Shown: piece by piece, positions 21,665-28,993 of the stretch | Position numbering within the stretch: position 1 is the stretch's first letter | How the letters are laid out: each line of letters begins with the position of its first letter | Source: a virus | DNA: 49,807 bases | Reading direction: 5' to 3' (one strand) | IMG/VR virus record: IMGVR_UViG_3300009155_006780 | Location: 1 to 49,807 of that record | Notes under the pieces: generated by a model | What the model saw: the letters and a program-made list of their open reading frames with translations, nothing else | Databases searched by the model: none | Told to the model about the DNA's origin: nothing | Program-made: the position numbers and the translations under genes

Positions 21665-22539
21665 AAGCGCTTGTAACAGGAGGCCATGGTTTTATTGGTT
21701 CTCACATTGTCGATAAGTTGATTGAAGATGGTCATCAAGTTGTTGTAATTGATGACAATTCAGCTCCTCAAAATGAAACGTTTTATAAAAACGCGCATGC
21801 CCTAAACATTATAGGTGATATTAGAGACACTAGCTTACGAAAACATTATGAAGGTGTTGATGTTGTGTTTCATCTTGCCGCAAGGTCAAGAATTCAACCA
21901 ACGATTAATTCACCAGGTGAATGTTTTTCAGTTAATGTGATGGGGACTCAAGAAGTTCTTGATGCTTCACGTGTTGCAGGTGTAAAACGAGTTGTTTATT
22001 CTGCATCATCATCATACTATGGGCATGCATCGAAACCTCCATTTTTGGAGTTTGCTCCAAAGGGCTGTGCAACTCCTTACTCATTGTCAAAGTGGCAAGG
22101 TGAAGAACTTTGTGATCTATACACAAAGCTTTATGGTTTATCAACAATTTCTCTTCGTTATTTCAATGTGTATGGACCAAGAGAACCTCTTAAGGGTGAA
22201 TATGCACCTGTTATGGGATTGTTTAAAACACAAAAAGCTTTAGGTCTTCGTATGACCATAGTTGGTGATGGAGAGCAGCGAAGAGACTTTACACATATTT
22301 CTGATGTTGTGAATGCAAATTTGCTAGCTGCAAAACACCTCTCCGTCACCGGCCCAGTGAATATTGGAACAGGAAGAAACTACTCAATTAATGAGCTTGC
22401 TAAAATGATTGGAGGTGAAACTGTAAATCTTCCTAATCGAATTGGTGAAACTCTTGTTACATTGGCTGATGTAACAAGAGCAAAAAATGAGCTTTTGTGG
22501 GAAGCTAAAGTTAAGTTAGAAGATGTCATCAACTCTTAA
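21661..22539 (+). CDS. NAD-dependent nucleotide-sugar epimerase
   Basis: A 292-residue extended short-chain dehydrogenase of the UDP-sugar 4-epimerase/UDP-glucuronate-modifying group. It shows LVTGGHGFIGSHI (4-16), HLAARSRIQPTINSP (71-85), SASSSYYG (114-121), the catalytic YSLSK (Y140, K144), RYFNVYGPRE and VGDGEQRRDFTHISDVVNANL. The overall pattern resembles WbpP-type UDP-GlcNAc/GlcA 4-epimerases more than UDP-xylose synthase. It follows UGD by a 4-base overlap, so UDP-glucuronate to UDP-galacturonate is a reasonable guess. UDP-glucose/galactose and UDP-GlcNAc/GalNAc remain possible. Confidence 0.85.
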   Translation: MKALVTGGHGFIGSHIVDKLIEDGHQVVVIDDNSAPQNETFYKNAHALNIIGDIRDTSLRKHYEGVDVVFHLAARSRIQPTINSPGECFSVNVMGTQEVLDASRVAGVKRVVYSASSSYYGHASKPPFLEFAPKGCATPYSLSKWQGEELCDLYTKLYGLSTISLRYFNVYGPREPLKGEYAPVMGLFKTQKALGLRMTIVGDGEQRRDFTHISDVVNANLLAAKHLSVTGPVNIGTGRNYSINELAKMIGGETVNLPNRIGETLVTLADVTRAKNELLWEAKVKLEDVINS

Positions 22540-22556
22540 ATTTAAGGAATAAACTA

Positions 22557-23345
22557 GTGAGTGAACTTCTGCCTAATGGCAAAAAGCATGTTTCATATTC
22601 TGAAGTTAGAAATTGGGTAGAGTGTGGTTGGCGCCACTATCTCCAACAGATTAAAAAGATCAATCTTGATAAGCCATCTGAGCATCTTGATTTTGGAACA
22701 ATTGTTCACGCTGCATGTGAAAATTACTTAAAAACTCGAACGATGGATTCTGAAAAATGTGTAATGGAAATTGTTCAAGCCTGGGATAACAAAGGTTTTC
22801 CAGAAGCTGAAAAGTGGGCTAATTGGGCCAACAATATTGTTGCAGACGTTCCTGCATGGCTTGATGAAACATTTCCTGGTTGGGAGACAGTTGCTGCCGA
22901 GCAAAGTCTTTATGAAAACATTGAAGGTTACAATGCTTATTTTAAGGGTTTTGTAGACTCAATCATAAAGGTTCCAAAAGGTGATAAATACGAAATTTGG
23001 ATTCTTGACTGGAAGACTGCAGGTGCGGGCGGATGGTCACCTGATAAGAAGCAAAATCCACTTACCATAGCTCAGCTTTCTCTTTACAAATACTTTCTTA
23101 AGGACAAGTATCCTGAGCTATTTGAAGGAGCAAAATATGTAAAGTGTGGATTTGTTCTCCTTAAAAAGGGAGCAAAGCAAGGAAAGTGTGTTGAGTTATT
23201 TACAGTATCAGTTGGTCCTGTCACAATGGAAAAAGGAATAAAGCTTGTAAAAAATACTGTGGCAGGTATGAGACGAGGAATCAAGCTAAAAAATAGAGAA
23301 TCGTGTAAGTATTGCCCATATTTTGAAACCGAACACTGTACGTAA
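22557..23345 (+). CDS. PD-(D/E)XK nuclease with Cas4/AddB-like Fe-S cysteines
   Basis: A 262-residue RecB-family nuclease. FGTIVHAACE supplies H51, FKGFVDSI supplies D134, ILDWKTA supplies the DxK pair (D151, K153), and AQLSLYKYF is motif QxxxY (Q173, Y177). C23 near the start and C250-x2-C253-x7-C261 at the end match the one-plus-three cysteine Fe-S layout of Cas4 and AddB. These enzymes trim DNA ends in recombination or repair. It starts at GTG (22557) behind AAGGAA. It sits among sugar genes but is more likely part of phage DNA metabolism. No Cas1 or CRISPR repeats are present in the window. Confidence 0.85.
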   Translation: MSELLPNGKKHVSYSEVRNWVECGWRHYLQQIKKINLDKPSEHLDFGTIVHAACENYLKTRTMDSEKCVMEIVQAWDNKGFPEAEKWANWANNIVADVPAWLDETFPGWETVAAEQSLYENIEGYNAYFKGFVDSIIKVPKGDKYEIWILDWKTAGAGGWSPDKKQNPLTIAQLSLYKYFLKDKYPELFEGAKYVKCGFVLLKKGAKQGKCVELFTVSVGPVTMEKGIKLVKNTVAGMRRGIKLKNRESCKYCPYFETEHCT

Positions 23346-23363
23346 TTTACTTATGCTTTTTTT

Positions 23364-23393
23364 AAAGTATCCTTTTAAATGAGAGGGTGCTTT
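23364..23393 (+). promoter_or_regulatory. hairpin covering ribosome site and TTG start
   Basis: AAAGTATCC (23364-23372) pairs with GGGTGCTTT (23385-23393): 9 bp with two G-T pairs and a 12-base loop. The 3' arm covers most of the GAGGG ribosome site and the first two bases of the TTG start at 23392. Found by eye. Confidence 0.35.
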
Positions 23394-24630
23394 GCCTAAA
23401 AAGAAGATTTTGGTTCTTTCTGATCATGCTCTATCGACATCAGGTGTTGGAACACAAACACGACACCTGATTAACGGCCTCCTGAAAAAAGGTGAATGGA
23501 CTTTTAGACAGTTTGGGGCCGCTATCAAGCATAATGATTATAGAACAATTGTTGTAAATGATGATTTTATTATCAAGCCAATAGATGGGTTTGGAAATAA
23601 AGATTTGATCAGGATCACATTGGCCACGGAAAAGCCAGACTTGATTCTGATTTTTACTGATCCCAGGTTTTTTACCTGGCTGTTTGATATGGAAGATGAG
23701 ATCCATCAGGTATGCCCAATTGCGTGGTGGCACGTTTGGGACAACTGGCCAAAGCCAAGTTTCAACATGCCTTTTTATCATTCAACTGATCTCATCAATT
23801 GTCATTCATACTTAACATATGAAATCTGCAAGCAGGATTTCCCTGAAAAGACAAATTTCGTTCCTCATGCTCTACCGAACGACATGTTTTTTCCACTTAC
23901 TGCTGAACAAAGAATTGAGCAAAAGAAAGCTATCTTGAAAGATAAGGCTGACAATTTTGTTTTGTTCTGGGTAAATAGAAATGCAAGAAGAAAGAGGCCT
24001 TCAGACCTCATTCACGCTTGGTCATTGTTCCGCAGGCGAATTGAAGCACTTGGTAAAAAAGATGCAACTTTGATTATGCATACTGATCCATTGGATCAGG
24101 AAGGTCCAAACTTGCATGAAGTGACCAAGCTTTATAATGTCCAAGACAGCGTTGTTTTTTCAACAGACAGAATTGATTTTGACAAAATGAATGTGTTGCA
24201 TAACATTTCAGATGCATGTATCAATATTTCATATGCTGAAGGATTTGGACTTTCTACTCTTGAAGCAATGCAGTGTGGTCGCCCAATCATTGCGGCAAAG
24301 ACTGGTGGTCTTACTAGACAAGTTGTAGATCATCGTGATGGAACTGAAAACGGCGTTGCTCTTCCAATTGAGTTTAAGACATGTGTAGGATCGCAGGTCG
24401 TTCCATACATTTATGAAGATTACACATCTGTTGAAACAATTGCCAATGCAATTGAAAAGATGTATAATATGCCTGTTGCTGAGCGTCAAGCACTTGGTGA
24501 AAAAGCTCAAGCATATGTCAAGAGTGAATTTTCATATGACATGATAATTGATCGCTGGCATGATACACTAAATGAAACAATAAAAAATTGGAAGAGTAGA
24601 AGAAAAAATTGGGAGATGGTAACACTATGA
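23392..24630 (+). CDS. GT4-family glycosyltransferase
   Basis: A 412-residue GT-B fold glycosyltransferase of the GT4/RfaG type. It starts with KKKILVLSDHALSTSGVGTQTRHLI, the glycine-rich acceptor-domain loop. FVLFWVNRNARRKRPSDLIHAW (phosphate-binding basic patch) comes at about 188-209. The C-terminal EGFGLSTLEAMQCGRPIIAAKTGG contains the EX7E motif that binds the sugar-nucleotide. Retaining enzymes of this family use UDP- or GDP-sugars made by neighbouring genes. The TTG start with GAGGG is supported because the first beta strand begins at residue 4. It overlaps the next gene by 4 bases (ATGA). Confidence 0.88.
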   Translation: MPKKKILVLSDHALSTSGVGTQTRHLINGLLKKGEWTFRQFGAAIKHNDYRTIVVNDDFIIKPIDGFGNKDLIRITLATEKPDLILIFTDPRFFTWLFDMEDEIHQVCPIAWWHVWDNWPKPSFNMPFYHSTDLINCHSYLTYEICKQDFPEKTNFVPHALPNDMFFPLTAEQRIEQKKAILKDKADNFVLFWVNRNARRKRPSDLIHAWSLFRRRIEALGKKDATLIMHTDPLDQEGPNLHEVTKLYNVQDSVVFSTDRIDFDKMNVLHNISDACINISYAEGFGLSTLEAMQCGRPIIAAKTGGLTRQVVDHRDGTENGVALPIEFKTCVGSQVVPYIYEDYTSVETIANAIEKMYNMPVAERQALGEKAQAYVKSEFSYDMIIDRWHDTLNETIKNWKSRRKNWEMVTL

Positions 24631-25784
24631 GAATTCTTGTTCGTGGTCCATTGCTTAGCGAATCTGGGTATGGAAATCATGCTCGACAAGTTTTTCGCTG
24701 GCTTTTGAAAAAGCATTCAAATCATGATATCACAACGCAGTGTCTTCCATGGGGAACAACCAGCTGGTACGTAAACACTGATGCTGAAGATGGTTTAATT
24801 GGTGAAATCACAAAGCGCTCAAAAGGAATTGAAGGCCAGTATGATATATCATTTCAGATTCAACTTCCTAATGAATGGGATCCTGCTTTAGCAAAATATA
24901 ATGTAGGAATCACTGCACTTGTTGAAGCTGATAAGTGTAATCCTGCATGGGTGCAAGCATGTAAGAGAATGAACACTGTTATTGTCCCTTCTACTTTTTG
25001 CAAAAAAACTTTGGAAAACACTGGGTTTGATCAAGACAATTTGCATGTCATTCCTGAAAGCTTTATGCCTGAAGTTCTTAAGAATGTTCAAAAATCAAAG
25101 CTTAACTTTAGCACTAAGTTTAACTTTCTTATGCTTGGAACAATGACTGGCAATAACCCACATAATGATCGTAAGAATATTCTTTTTGGATTAAAGTGGT
25201 TGTGTGAAGAGTTTAAAAACGACCCTGAAGTTGGAATTGTTATTAAGACAAACGTCGGTCGTGGAACTCGAATGGATTGGCAAGGTGTTGAAAATATGTT
25301 CAAGGGTGTTCTTAATGAAGTAAGAAAAGGACCCTACCCAAAAGTTCATCTTATTCATGGCATGATGTCAAGCGAAGAAATAGTTGCAATGTATAAGCAT
25401 CCAGATATCAAGGCATTGGTTGCTCCTACACGCGGTGAAGGGTTCGGACTTCCTTTGTTAGAAGCATCAGCTTGTGGATTGCCTGTTATTTCAACTAATC
25501 ATAGTGGCCATCTTGACTTTATGGATCTTGGACGTTCAATTAAGTTTGACTATGACATGATAGAAATTCATGAAACAAGAGCTGATCCTCATATTTGGAT
25601 GAAAGGAACTAAATGGGCTCATGTAAAAGAAAGCGATTTCAAGAGTAAGATAAAAAAGTTTAGAAACAATCATTCTATTCCTGAAACGTGGGCAAAAGAT
25701 CTTTCTAAAAAATTGATTACTACCCATAGCCCTGACGCAATCGATGAAATTTATGAGCAAAAGCTATGTCACCTACTGCGTTAA
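24627..25784 (+). CDS. GT4-family glycosyltransferase
   Basis: A 385-residue GT4/GT1-like glycosyltransferase. MRILVRGPLLSESGYGNHARQ forms the N-terminal acceptor loop. FNFLMLGTMTGNNPHNDRKNI and VIKTNVGRG belong to the C-terminal Rossmann domain, and GEGFGLPLLEASACGLPVISTNHSG carries the EX7E motif. It resembles its upstream neighbour in plan but not closely in sequence. The ATG at 24627 is chosen because it overlaps the preceding stop (ATGA); an in-frame TTG at 24609 is possible. It is the last glycan gene before the sigma and baseplate block, and its end overlaps the membrane protein gene by 19 bases. Confidence 0.87.
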   Translation: MRILVRGPLLSESGYGNHARQVFRWLLKKHSNHDITTQCLPWGTTSWYVNTDAEDGLIGEITKRSKGIEGQYDISFQIQLPNEWDPALAKYNVGITALVEADKCNPAWVQACKRMNTVIVPSTFCKKTLENTGFDQDNLHVIPESFMPEVLKNVQKSKLNFSTKFNFLMLGTMTGNNPHNDRKNILFGLKWLCEEFKNDPEVGIVIKTNVGRGTRMDWQGVENMFKGVLNEVRKGPYPKVHLIHGMMSSEEIVAMYKHPDIKALVAPTRGEGFGLPLLEASACGLPVISTNHSGHLDFMDLGRSIKFDYDMIEIHETRADPHIWMKGTKWAHVKESDFKSKIKKFRNNHSIPETWAKDLSKKLITTHSPDAIDEIYEQKLCHLLR

Positions 25785-26095
25785 TAGCAATCATTTCTAC
25801 ACTTTTATTAGTTGAAACGATCGCTCTCATTTTTATTTCAAAATTTGCATATCAAAGTGCAATGACAATACTACGTATTCAAGATGCGGTCGAAGAGTCA
25901 CTTGACGTTCTTGATAATAGATATGAGTCAATCACAAAAATATTGAAGATACCTCTTTTTTATGATTCTCCTGAGATCAAAAGGGCTGTCAATGATATTT
26001 CAAAATCAAGAGATGCTATACTTTACGTTGCAAATCAATTGACATCAATACAGGAGCAGGAAGAGGAAGATGACGGGAACGAAGAAAGTAATTAA
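25766..26095 (+). CDS. small single-pass membrane protein
   Basis: 109 residues with one hydrophobic segment at about 4-29 (ALIAIISTLLLVETIALIFI) and a charged, helical cytoplasmic-type C-terminal part ending in an acidic run (QEQEEEDDGNEESN). The topology is probably N-out/C-in, but this is not certain. No family is recognised. It overlaps both neighbours, so it belongs to the unit that leads into the late sigma gene. A role at the host membrane, such as takeover or assembly anchoring, is only a guess. Confidence 0.55.
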   Translation: MSPTALIAIISTLLLVETIALIFISKFAYQSAMTILRIQDAVEESLDVLDNRYESITKILKIPLFYDSPEIKRAVNDISKSRDAILYVANQLTSIQEQEEEDDGNEESN

Positions 26096-26798
26096 GCGCA
26101 CCCCCGGCACCGGTGGGAAGATGTATTTTGATGCATCTGCACAAACAGCTATTGAAAAATTTCAGCTTACAACTGATAGGAAAGAAGCTGAGCAAATTTA
26201 TTTGACAAAAATAATGCCTGCATTTGAAAGGTTGGTAGAAAGCCTAATTTTTGTTTATGGGTTTTCATCTCCAAATGAACCAATAGACGTTATGAAGAAT
26301 GATTGCATCAGTTTTTTGTATGAAACATTGCATAAATTTGATGCTACAAGAAACACAAAAGCCTTTTCATATTTCAACGTTGTAGCAAGAAATTGGCTAA
26401 TCATAGCATCTAAAAATAGACAAAAAAAGCTTAAACGTTTTGTGTCTCTTGAAGATTTAAAGAACTTTGATACTCTTGACTCTGAGTTGTATCGCAACAA
26501 TCAGGCAAATCCAACACCTGAAGAGCAACTTGAAAATTATGACCAACGTGATTCTATCATGAAGGTATTAAAAAAGATTAAGAAACAAATATCTCAGCCA
26601 CACGAACACGCGTGCATGGACGCCATTATAACAGTTTTTGATCAAATAGATGATTTGGATTTTCTTAATAAACGAGCCGTGTTTGTTTATGTTAAGAATA
26701 TATCTAATTTAAATCAAAAGCAAATGAGTGTTGCAATGTCGGTTATTAGAAGACATTATAGAAACATTTTGAAGCAAAATGGTGGAGTGATGAAATGA
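26070..26798 (+). CDS. 55: late sigma factor, gp55-like
   Basis: A 242-residue sigma-70 family protein. PIDVMKNDCISFLYETLHKFDATRNTKAFSYF (key pattern KFDATRN..AFSYFNVVARNWL, about 90-112) matches sigma region 2, the -10-recognising and core-binding segment. A basic stretch SKNRQKKLKRFVSLED follows. The C-terminal helices are less clear. T4 gp55 (185 residues) directs RNA polymerase to late promoters together with gp33 and the sliding clamp; this protein is longer. Its place directly before the baseplate genes fits that role. The start is ATG 26070 behind GAGGAAG, overlapping the membrane protein gene. Confidence 0.75.
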   Translation: MTGTKKVIKRTPGTGGKMYFDASAQTAIEKFQLTTDRKEAEQIYLTKIMPAFERLVESLIFVYGFSSPNEPIDVMKNDCISFLYETLHKFDATRNTKAFSYFNVVARNWLIIASKNRQKKLKRFVSLEDLKNFDTLDSELYRNNQANPTPEEQLENYDQRDSIMKVLKKIKKQISQPHEHACMDAIITVFDQIDDLDFLNKRAVFVYVKNISNLNQKQMSVAMSVIRRHYRNILKQNGGVMK

Positions 26799-27145
26799 AT
26801 GATGAAAATGATGTAATGAAAAAGAACAATATCAAGCGTGATCAATTCAATGACTTGATTGAATCAATTGAAAGTACGAGTGATAAAAAGAAGTTTTTGT
26901 GGAAAGAAATTTATAACAATGCACTATCAGATAGATCAAGTGCTGAGATTCTTTTTTTTGAACTTATATCATTAATGGATAAAAGTGTTGAAGCGCATGA
27001 AAAATATGGAAATGTTCTTACAAAGTATATTGATAAAATGAACAAAAGTAATGAGCAGCTCCTGGCACTTGCAAAATTGATATCAGAAGCTGAGTCACAA
27101 AGTGCTGTAACTGAAGATGACATATTCAATAGGATTGCACAGTAA
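26795..27145 (+). CDS. small helical protein, possible partner of the late sigma factor
   Basis: 116 residues, acidic and largely helical (DQFNDLIESIESTSDKKKFLWKEIYNN, then ALAKLISEAESQSAV), ending in DDIFNRIAQ. Its size equals that of T4 gp33 (112 residues), the late co-activator, and it is translationally coupled to the gp55-like gene (ATGA). I see no sequence match that proves this. The alternative is a small structural or assembly protein belonging to the baseplate genes that follow, with which it also overlaps by one base. Confidence 0.5.
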   Translation: MNDENDVMKKNNIKRDQFNDLIESIESTSDKKKFLWKEIYNNALSDRSSAEILFFELISLMDKSVEAHEKYGNVLTKYIDKMNKSNEQLLALAKLISEAESQSAVTEDDIFNRIAQ

Positions 27146-28467
27146 TGTCATTTGTGTTTCTAAGAGGCGTTGTTGTTGATGTCATTGGTGGGTTGTCTGA
27201 AATTTCTTTGCTAAGTCGTCAGCTTAGTTCATTTCAGTCAAAAGTGAATGTCGAAAACTTAAAAGCTTTTCCAAGAAACACAATCATTGTTAAAAAGTTA
27301 ACGCAAGGAACTTCAAAAACATCATCAGATGAAATCATTTGCTATCCATTTTTTTCATCGCACCTTTCTTTGCCAGTAAAGCCTGGTGAGCAAGTTTGGT
27401 TTGTGTATGAAAATCCTGAAAATCCTGGTCCAATAGCATTTTGGTTTTCAAAAGTTCATGAACCAGCTCACGTAGAAGATGCAAACTATTCATTTTTTAC
27501 AAGATCATATAGAAATGCAACTGAAAAAGACAAATCGACTGTTTCTAAATGGGACAAACAAACAGGTAATTCAGCCGAAAAAGATGTTGATGAACTAAAC
27601 GCGTTAGTCAGCCCAACTGATGATCCAACTGAGCTTTTAGATATTGTGAAATACACAAAAGGTATTCACAAATTTGAAGCAGTTCCAGCATATACTAAAA
27701 GAATGGGTGACCTTGTTCTTCAAGGATCAAACAACACGCTTATTATGCTTGGTGAAGAAAGAGGACATTCATCGTCAAATGCATCTTCAATTGTTACCAG
27801 CGCAAACAAATTAAATCAAGATGATAGAAGCTCTGCCATTGACATAGTTGTTGGACGTGGTAAAACTACTTCAACATCATGCACGGAAATAAAGGGTCCG
27901 CTTGATATCAAAATGTCAGATAAAAAGGTAAGAAAAGTAACTGAAGGTGATGCCCACTTTCAATATGATTCAGCCAGAATCTATTTGACTTCAAAATCAA
28001 ACAAATTTGCGTCACACAATCCTGATAATCTTCTTTCATTGATCAATCCAAATAACAAAAATTATCCAAATGCAAACTATCTTCCAAGTGAAGGTTCATT
28101 TGCAGTAATGAAAGCTGACAACTTACGACTTGTTGCCAGATCATCAGGTTTGATTAAAATTGTGAAAGAGCCTGATCCAGGTAAGACAAATGGATCAGCC
28201 ATTGTTATGCATGAAGATGGAACATTGCAGTTGAATGGAAAAAAGATTTTTCTTTCAACGTATTCTTCTGAAGATCAATTGCAGCCGTATGTTTTGCATG
28301 ATGGATTACAAATATTTTTAACACAACTTTTAGTTGAATTACAAGCATTTTGCGTAGCAGCTGCTCCAATAATTCCAAATAGTTTGGCAGCAAGTTTAAC
28401 TGCAACAATAGCAAAATTGCAAACTAAACAGGCAGGTATTAACTCGACAGTGATTTTTGGTCAGTAA
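27145..28467 (+). CDS. 5: baseplate hub/spike OB-fold protein, gp5-like
   Basis: A 440-residue protein whose N-terminal region resembles the gp5 OB-fold domain of T4-like baseplate hubs: SSDEIICYPFFSSHLSLPVKPGEQVWFVYENPENPGPIAFWFSK (key pattern SLPVKPGEQVWF, 74-85). Later parts contain beta-strand repeats such as HFQYDSARIYLTSKS and GSAIVMHEDGTLQLNGKKIFLST, typical of the spike or its collar. The muramidase domain of T4 gp5 is absent. It begins the baseplate block and is followed by gp25 and gp6 homologues. Confidence 0.7.
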   Translation: MSFVFLRGVVVDVIGGLSEISLLSRQLSSFQSKVNVENLKAFPRNTIIVKKLTQGTSKTSSDEIICYPFFSSHLSLPVKPGEQVWFVYENPENPGPIAFWFSKVHEPAHVEDANYSFFTRSYRNATEKDKSTVSKWDKQTGNSAEKDVDELNALVSPTDDPTELLDIVKYTKGIHKFEAVPAYTKRMGDLVLQGSNNTLIMLGEERGHSSSNASSIVTSANKLNQDDRSSAIDIVVGRGKTTSTSCTEIKGPLDIKMSDKKVRKVTEGDAHFQYDSARIYLTSKSNKFASHNPDNLLSLINPNNKNYPNANYLPSEGSFAVMKADNLRLVARSSGLIKIVKEPDPGKTNGSAIVMHEDGTLQLNGKKIFLSTYSSEDQLQPYVLHDGLQIFLTQLLVELQAFCVAAAPIIPNSLAASLTATIAKLQTKQAGINSTVIFGQ

Positions 28468-28469
28468 AA

Positions 28470-28500
28470 ATCTCTCTATTGCTTACTTAGTATAGGAGAT
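28470..28500 (+). promoter_or_regulatory. hairpin hiding the gp25 ribosome site
   Basis: ATCTCT, a bulged C, then TAT (28470-28479) pairs with ATAGGAGAT (28492-28500) around a 12-base loop: 9 bp. The 3' arm contains AGGAG, the ribosome site of the gp25 gene. The site also decides the start: it is 9 bases from the GTG at 28508 but directly abuts the in-frame ATG at 28499, so GTG is preferred. Confidence 0.4.
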
Positions 28501-28507
28501 GATTCTA

Positions 28508-28990
28508 GTGTCTCAAGCAAAATCATATAGTTTTAACAGCGTTGGAAACAAAAAATCAACGTATGATCAAAACGAACAATTAAAAAAGAAGACACCTCCG
28601 ATTGGAATTAAAACTCCCGTCGAACTCGGTTCATCTGATGATGGCATTTTTAAGATGAATTATGAGTTAAAAGATCAAATTCGAGATAACCTTTCTAATT
28701 TGATTCTTACGAATCATAATGAAAGATTAAACTTTCCTGATTTTGGAGCAAACCTCAAACCACTTCTTCATGAGTTAGCAACAGAAGATGGAGACACTGA
28801 GGCAATGCGAAGAATTCAGCAAGCAGTCGCAAAATATTTACCTTATGTCTCGTTGGAAAATTTTATTATGTCACCTGAAGATGCTGGAACATCCGCCACA
28901 TCACAGATTAAAATGACAATAACATATTCGATACCAACTGTGAATGTGACAAATCAGTCGCTTTCAATAACATTCAACTTCACAGGGTGA
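28508..28990 (+). CDS. 25: baseplate wedge protein, GPW/gp25 family
   Basis: A 160-residue protein of the GPW/gp25 family. The C-terminal half has the diagnostic KDQIRDNLSNLILTN, then ERLNFPDFGANLKPLLHELA (the PxFG region), then an AMRRIQQAVAKYLPYVSLENF helix. These proteins sit in the inner baseplate wedge and help to attach the sheath. The N-terminal 50 residues are extra and low in complexity. The GTG start is used as explained for the upstream hairpin. The gene ends 3 bases before gp6. Confidence 0.88.
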   Translation: MSQAKSYSFNSVGNKKSTYDQNEQLKKKTPPIGIKTPVELGSSDDGIFKMNYELKDQIRDNLSNLILTNHNERLNFPDFGANLKPLLHELATEDGDTEAMRRIQQAVAKYLPYVSLENFIMSPEDAGTSATSQIKMTITYSIPTVNVTNQSLSITFNFTG

Positions 28991-28993
28991 TGA

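Noticed and set aside
22557-23345. Cas4 of a phage CRISPR system
   Set aside because: There is no CRISPR repeat array and no Cas1 or Cas2 in the window; the nuclease fits general phage recombination enzymes.
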